From the NCBI GenBank assembly GCA_964644135.1, contig CAZXWD010000001.1:1-64000 (forward strand): a stretch of DNA of 64,000 nucleotides. Direction: 5' to 3'. Below, piece by piece: positions 59,861 through 64,000 of this stretch. Within the stretch, counting starts at the first letter, position 1; the number at the start of each line of letters is the position of its first letter. The notes below the pieces were generated by a model. It had not been told where the DNA came from, did not search any database, and saw nothing but the letters and a program-made list of their open reading frames with translations. The stretch is from CAZMOK01 sp964644135 (lineage in GTDB: Bacteria; Bacteroidota; Bacteroidia; Bacteroidales; JAGOPY01). The position numbers and the translations under genes were made by a program.

Positions 59861-61969
59861 TTAATATAGTTTGTGAATAGATACAGTTGTTACAGGTATT
59901 GAAACGCTAACACTCGAAACATTAGCCTGATAAGCATAAAGAGTAATCTCATCGCCTGATGATAACTCAACAGTTAAATCAATGAAAGCCAATTCCTTTC
60001 TGCCTGATTCTACTTCGATCATTGTTATACAAGCACCACCGTACCCCGAACCGTTTACTCTTGGTTGCAGTCTTAAAACATCTATATCAGAACCAATATT
60101 TAGCGTTACTGTGAATGTTATTCTAAAAATTCCAGCAACTGAAACGGTTGCCGTACTATCATCGGTCATTGTTATATTCTTAGCTGTTATGTAATTTGCA
60201 TAAGTTCCGTCTGTCAAAGGTATTTTAGTCCAAGTACTTTGCAGTAATGTGAATGATGATGCGTGATTATCTGACCAAGACATATAAGCAGCCTCACTAT
60301 ACTCCACCTGACCATCTGAGTTTTGCACCAAGTTCCTGTCAGGCGTTACGTCTTCGATTATGCCGTCGAAATCGACTCTGTTGGAAACAGTCAATGTATT
60401 ATCTTTCAATAAGGTTCCTTCTATGTAAACGCCATTATCAACTGTTTCTTCATAAATGCTATCAATACTTAATGTCGATGCTGTTGCTTCAGCTCCGTAA
60501 CCAAGATCCGAACTGAACTCATCTAACAAGTCTTGATAACCCCAATAAGACATTTTTTCACTTACCCCGTTGAGAACCAAAAAGCAAGTGTCTGCTGCTG
60601 AAGATACAGCTGGCGGTAAAGGATCAATGTAAATGTTGGCTTCTGTTCCGCTGTGTTTTGTAATTTTTAATCCGTCATTGGCCGTAAGTTCAAGCTGACC
60701 GGATTCGTCTGAGACCAATGATCCGGATGTGCTGTTTGTTAAATACAATCTCCCATAAGGCGCATAAACATAACCGTCTGAATCTCCATGTAACCATGTA
60801 TCGTTTAATAGCCCGTCGTCTTCATTCCAGGCAAGATACATTACAGGCCCGCCTGTTCCGGCATCGTCAGCTCCTGCCCTGTAACCGAGAAACAATCCGT
60901 AATCGCCTTCCCAGTTATATCCGGCACGTTGGCCCCAGGCAACATTACCTGCTCCTGTTTCATTATTGTAAAGAGCATACCATCCGCCTGCTATATTGTT
61001 ATAGGCCGTTGTGTTTCTTCCTCCGGCATGAAATCCCGCGAAAATATTGTTGCCTCCTGAGGTGTTACTGCCACCGGCTGAATAGCCAAGAAAAATATTT
61101 TTATCACCGGTTGTGTTGTCTTCTCCTGCAGTTTGTCCAATCATTACATTGTACTGAGCAGATGTTGAGCTATATCCTGCCGAGTTTCCGATCATTATAT
61201 TTCCGTCATCGGATAGATGAGCGCCGCTGTAACCACCTGCCCTGAAACCGGCTATGAAATTATTGTCACCTGAACAACCGTATCCTGGAAAATTTCCCAG
61301 GTATATGTTATTTTGTCCTGATGTTTGATATCCTGCGGACCATCCCAGTGCTGTTTCTCCCACTCCTGTCGATCCACCAAGCGCAAGATATCCTACGCCT
61401 GCCATTTGTCCGTTGCCAGAATATGTAGAAGGTGAATATCCTGCTGATTGGCCTAAAAAAACACTCGTTCCGTATCCTACTTTATATTCTTGCCAGAGCA
61501 GTTTTACAGGGTTAGTTGTTTGATCTATTTCCCAAATACCACCGCCATAAGTTCCCAGGCTGTTATCATAGCTTTGGATACACATCGGGCCGTCAACTAT
61601 CAAAGGGAAGTCATCCTGCTGTCCGGAAGACATGCCCAGGTCTCCACCTGCCTGGATAAAACCGGTTTCAAGCGTATCGGATATATTAACATCGCCTTGC
61701 ACATCAAGGTCTTTACCGGGCGTTGAAGTGTTGATCCCCACATCGCCTGAACTGTAATATATATCGGATCCGTTTTGTGACCACAGGCTAGCACCTCCTG
61801 TTATGATCGCCCAATATACGGTGTCATTAGAAATCACTACTACCGTATCCGAATCGCGTTCGTTTAGATTGAGCAGCATGACTGGGGCATCAAATGCTGT
61901 GATCATTGTCTGCCCCCGCATGCCGATAAATCCAAAAACCAGTATTATGAAGAAAAGTATTTTTTTCAT
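59861..61969 (-). CDS. fibre/adhesin protein with signal peptide, 702 aa
   Basis: MKKILFFIILVFGFIGMRGQ reads as a Sec signal peptide. Next comes VGINTSTPGKDLDVQGDVNI, the stalk motif 'vGIgT.tP...LdV.G.v' shared by Bacteroidetes surface proteins and phage fibres. Then about 12 head-like repeats of ~20-25 residues (TALGWSAGYQTSGQNNIYLG, NIMIGNSAGYSST and variants) similar to YadA-type collagen/adhesin heads, and a beta-rich C-terminal region. A signal peptide on a virion fibre is unusual: it may be a surface-displayed adhesin made in infected cells, or the N-terminus may be a membrane anchor. Confidence 0.7.
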   Translation of the reverse strand: MKKILFFIILVFGFIGMRGQTMITAFDAPVMLLNLNERDSDTVVVISNDTVYWAIITGGASLWSQNGSDIYYSSGDVGINTSTPGKDLDVQGDVNISDTLETGFIQAGGDLGMSSGQQDDFPLIVDGPMCIQSYDNSLGTYGGGIWEIDQTTNPVKLLWQEYKVGYGTSVFLGQSAGYSPSTYSGNGQMAGVGYLALGGSTGVGETALGWSAGYQTSGQNNIYLGNFPGYGCSGDNNFIAGFRAGGYSGAHLSDDGNIMIGNSAGYSSTSAQYNVMIGQTAGEDNTTGDKNIFLGYSAGGSNTSGGNNIFAGFHAGGRNTTAYNNIAGGWYALYNNETGAGNVAWGQRAGYNWEGDYGLFLGYRAGADDAGTGGPVMYLAWNEDDGLLNDTWLHGDSDGYVYAPYGRLYLTNSTSGSLVSDESGQLELTANDGLKITKHSGTEANIYIDPLPPAVSSAADTCFLVLNGVSEKMSYWGYQDLLDEFSSDLGYGAEATASTLSIDSIYEETVDNGVYIEGTLLKDNTLTVSNRVDFDGIIEDVTPDRNLVQNSDGQVEYSEAAYMSWSDNHASSFTLLQSTWTKIPLTDGTYANYITAKNITMTDDSTATVSVAGIFRITFTVTLNIGSDIDVLRLQPRVNGSGYGGACITMIEVESGRKELAFIDLTVELSSGDEITLYAYQANVSSVSVSIPVTTVSIHKLY

Positions 61970-61970
61970 T

Positions 61971-62906
61971 TTAGATCAGTTCTACGCTTTCCACACTTGT
62001 TACTTCCGCCATGGAAAATATATTTCCGTTAGTGGTGAGATATGTTCCCGCCATCATAACGTAGTTAACATTGGTCACAGTTAGATCGATTGATTCTCCA
62101 TTGTTGTAATTTAATCTGATATTTTGCCCTTCGAACACAGAAGTAAGGTCTCCATAAGCATCATCAAGTCTAACCCTGTAATAGTCCCCAACGGTATCGT
62201 AAGCAGTTACATCAAATGATTCCGGAAGGCTGTAATCATCATTGTATACTGTCACCTTAACCCTAGTTGAAACTCCTGGCAATCTTACATATAAAGATCC
62301 GACTCTTGACTCTGTATAAGTGCCATAAGTTATTTTTGACTTGTCTATAGTCAGGGTCAGATTTATAACATCATCTGCCTTGATACTTATAACAGAACCT
62401 ACAAGCCATTCACTTGCAAAATATCCTGTAACAGATTCGGAAATATAAACATCCCATTCTTTAGTTTTTTCACTAAGGTTTGAAATTTCAATCGTAAGTG
62501 AAACTGTTGATACATCTTTTGCACATACCACATCATCAGCTTTAATGGAAAGATTAGTTGCTACATTGACTTCTTCATAATACCAGAACGATCCTGAAGA
62601 AATACAAGCATAGGTTTTTTCATAATTACTTGTAGCAACAAAAAGGCTGGTTCCTTCAGGATGACTGTTAAAATCCAGACCATTTAGATAGGTTTCAATG
62701 TCCGTTTCCGTGGTAATCACAATGTCGCAATATCCGGAACTTTGTGAGGCTATTAATTGACGTATCTTGCCCCTGTCAGTTCGCATACTTAACACACCGT
62801 TATCGTTGAACAAATCAATTACTCTTCCGTGGTTGCCTAAAAGCCTTAGCCTGGTAGCGTTCAACCATCCGGCAGTGTTGCCAAACTTAAAATTTTTGTT
62901 TCTCAT
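61971..62906 (-). CDS. beta-rich structural protein, 311 aa
   Basis: Soluble, beta-rich, Thr/Ser/Val-rich (NLSIKADDVVCAKDVSTVSL repeats in SVISIKADDVINLTLTI), so two Ig-like or jelly-roll domains are likely (SIKADDV occurs twice, about 75 residues apart). The N-terminal KNFKFGNTAGWLNATRLRLL is like attachment segments of tail/head fibres. Presumed virion surface protein. Shares a transcription unit with the secreted fibre protein. Confidence 0.6.
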   Translation of the reverse strand: MRNKNFKFGNTAGWLNATRLRLLGNHGRVIDLFNDNGVLSMRTDRGKIRQLIASQSSGYCDIVITTETDIETYLNGLDFNSHPEGTSLFVATSNYEKTYACISSGSFWYYEEVNVATNLSIKADDVVCAKDVSTVSLTIEISNLSEKTKEWDVYISESVTGYFASEWLVGSVISIKADDVINLTLTIDKSKITYGTYTESRVGSLYVRLPGVSTRVKVTVYNDDYSLPESFDVTAYDTVGDYYRVRLDDAYGDLTSVFEGQNIRLNYNNGESIDLTVTNVNYVMMAGTYLTTNGNIFSMAEVTSVESVELI

Positions 62907-62929
62907 AATCTGTTATGTTAAAACGGATG

Positions 62930-62955
62930 AAAAAAAAGGGAGCCAGAAGCTCCCA
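62930..62955 (-). terminator. terminator (minus strand)
   Basis: On the - strand GGGAGC pairs with GCTCCC around a short loop, followed by eight T. It separates the repeat-fibre gene from the beta-rich protein gene. Confidence 0.8.
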
Positions 62956-62961
62956 TATTTT

Positions 62962-64000
62962 TTATGAGGCAGGCCTGATCACGATATAACTCACTATCGT
63001 ATCGCCTCCAGGATCCCCATCGAATGTGAATGTTAGACTGTCAGATCCGGTAACAGCACTTACACCTACTACATTGTTTGTGCCATCGTCAATAATAGAC
63101 CACATGACTTGATCGTTTAATACAGCTCCGGTAACATCGATCGTTACAGCTGCTCCGTTTGCAGCATCTGAATTGCTTTCAGTGCTGGAATCGCCATCTA
63201 CGTGCGCAGTGTCATCGGCGACGTGTGTATTAAGTTTAGCTTTCAAGTCATTCAGATCTACGATTGTCTCGGCAAGAGTAGTTGGTGCAGTTGCATCTGC
63301 AAGAGAAGCATCACCGGCCTCTTGTGCTATGTGGTATGTCCAACTATCTGCAGCTTCAGCATCGGCATCATGACTGTCATATGAAGTCAGTAAAGCCGTT
63401 GTTAGGGCTATCAGAGAGGTCAGATCAGTAGCATCGGCAGTTGAAACGGCCGTATCTGCAGCAATGTGTTCTTCGACATAAGCTGCATCGGCAGTTGATT
63501 CTGTCCCGCTATCACCTGCTGTATGAGCCGTATCATCAGCTACGTGAGTGTTTAGCTTAGCTTTCAGATCGTTCAGTCTTGTAATGCATTCGTGAATATC
63601 TGTGGGAGCAGTCGCATCAGCTAACGAAGCATCACCGGCTTCCTGGGCCTGGTGTACCGTGGGTGCGGCTCCTTCTGCATCAGCATCATGTGTATCATAT
63701 GTACTCAACAACTCAGTTGTCAATGCTATTAAACTTGTAAGATCTGTTGCATCGGCAGCATCAACGTTTCCATCTGCAAGTTCTGCAGTATGTTCTTCTC
63801 CACTGCTTCCGGCATCGTCGACATGTGTGTTGAATGTTGTTTTTAATGCATTGGCAAGTGCAATAGCGGAATTCAGTCCACCATCACCTGCATCAGCATA
63901 ATGATCATTCAAGGTCGATTTCAAAGAATTCGCAAGAGTTATTGCAGAACTTAACCCGTCATCGTTTTCATTGTCAAGCAAGGTTCTTGCATCTTCTGCC
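62962..64000 (-). CDS. repeat fibre protein, cut by window edge
   Basis: The frame stays open to the right end, so the N-terminus lies beyond base 64000. At least 339 aa are visible. It carries repeating units of roughly 100 residues (LTSLIALTTELLSTYDTHDA, then AQEAGDASLADATAPT, then LNDLKAKLNTHVADDTAH), at least two nearly complete, plus shorter SAIALANALKTTFNTH units, and a C-terminal beta domain (ending VSYIVIRPAS). Ala/Asp/His-rich helical repeats of this type occur in phage head or tail fibres. High sequence identity between units suggests recent duplication. Confidence 0.7.
   Translation of the reverse strand, partial: AEDARTLLDNENDDGLSSAITLANSLKSTLNDHYADAGDGGLNSAIALANALKTTFNTHVDDAGSSGEEHTAELADGNVDAADATDLTSLIALTTELLSTYDTHDADAEGAAPTVHQAQEAGDASLADATAPTDIHECITRLNDLKAKLNTHVADDTAHTAGDSGTESTADAAYVEEHIAADTAVSTADATDLTSLIALTTALLTSYDSHDADAEAADSWTYHIAQEAGDASLADATAPTTLAETIVDLNDLKAKLNTHVADDTAHVDGDSSTESNSDAANGAAVTIDVTGAVLNDQVMWSIIDDGTNNVVGVSAVTGSDSLTFTFDGDPGGDTIVSYIVIRPAS

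Noticed and set aside
1..64000. Integrase, insertion sequence, reverse transcriptase or diversity-generating retroelement
   Set aside because: No transposase, tyrosine/serine recombinase or RT motifs were seen in any supported gene, and no template/variable repeat pair was noticed.

Overview
The window is most likely part of a tailed phage of Bacteroidetes, close to the crAss-like phages (Crassvirales). Four things point there. (1) Two opposed gene blocks converge at about 25.8 kb: replication and early genes on + (68-25746), virion, lysis and surface genes on - (25872-64000). One exception is a RepL-like initiator on - at 1518-2171. (2) The late block runs ring-like protein, ring-like protein, 1327-aa muzzle-like protein, two internal/cargo-like proteins, then a 5232-aa protein carrying the catalytic loop DFDGD of crAss-like/YonO-type RNA polymerases. 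(3) Promoters of Bacteroides type (TTTG-N20-TAnnTTTG) with very short leaders, and few Shine-Dalgarno sites. (4) Signal peptides ending in SQ. No terminase, portal, major capsid protein or DNA polymerase lies in the window, so the genome continues beyond it. The crAss-like assignment rests on motifs and gene order read by eye.

Layout of the + block. 1-2.4 kb: small genes, an ssDNA-binding-like protein, RepL and an iteron-like origin. 2.4-7.1 kb: a PD-(D/E)XK nuclease and mostly unknown small genes. 7084-7714: a remarkable non-coding array built on a five-base period, filling one intergenic gap. 7.8-9.5 kb: a Lar-like zinc protein, structured RNA, an initiator-type tRNA-Met, and small genes. 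9.5-14.1 kb: PP-loop PAPS-reductase-like enzyme, small genes, a possible DUF932-type protein. 14.2-17.75 kb: a PRTRC cassette (E, C, small ORF, F-like, B, ThiF), i.e. a ubiquitin-like/E2-like/E1-like set. 17.9-25.7 kb: SF2 helicase, winged-helix protein, primase-helicase, Sak4-like recombinase, SSB-like protein, NinB-like protein, uracil-DNA glycosylase, GroES-like protein.

Layout of the - block, read from 64000 down: repeat fibre protein (cut by the window edge), beta-rich protein, secreted fibre/adhesin, two secreted proteins, cupin, a lysis set (XhlA-like, membrane proteins, spanin-like, M15 peptidase), tail rings, muzzle, internal proteins, the giant RNA polymerase/polyvalent protein, an unknown protein, two collagen-like fibres, then a glycosyltransferase and a sulfotransferase-methyltransferase fusion that probably decorate a surface structure.

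A plausible life cycle: the giant protein is packaged, enters the cell and transcribes the + block. The + block supplies replication, repair and the ubiquitin-like cassette. The - block builds, decorates and releases virions. Most early transcription units are preceded by a unique hairpin, a T tract and a shared A-rich leader. At least seven replication-block proteins end in an acidic tail closed by phenylalanine, suggesting a common docking site.
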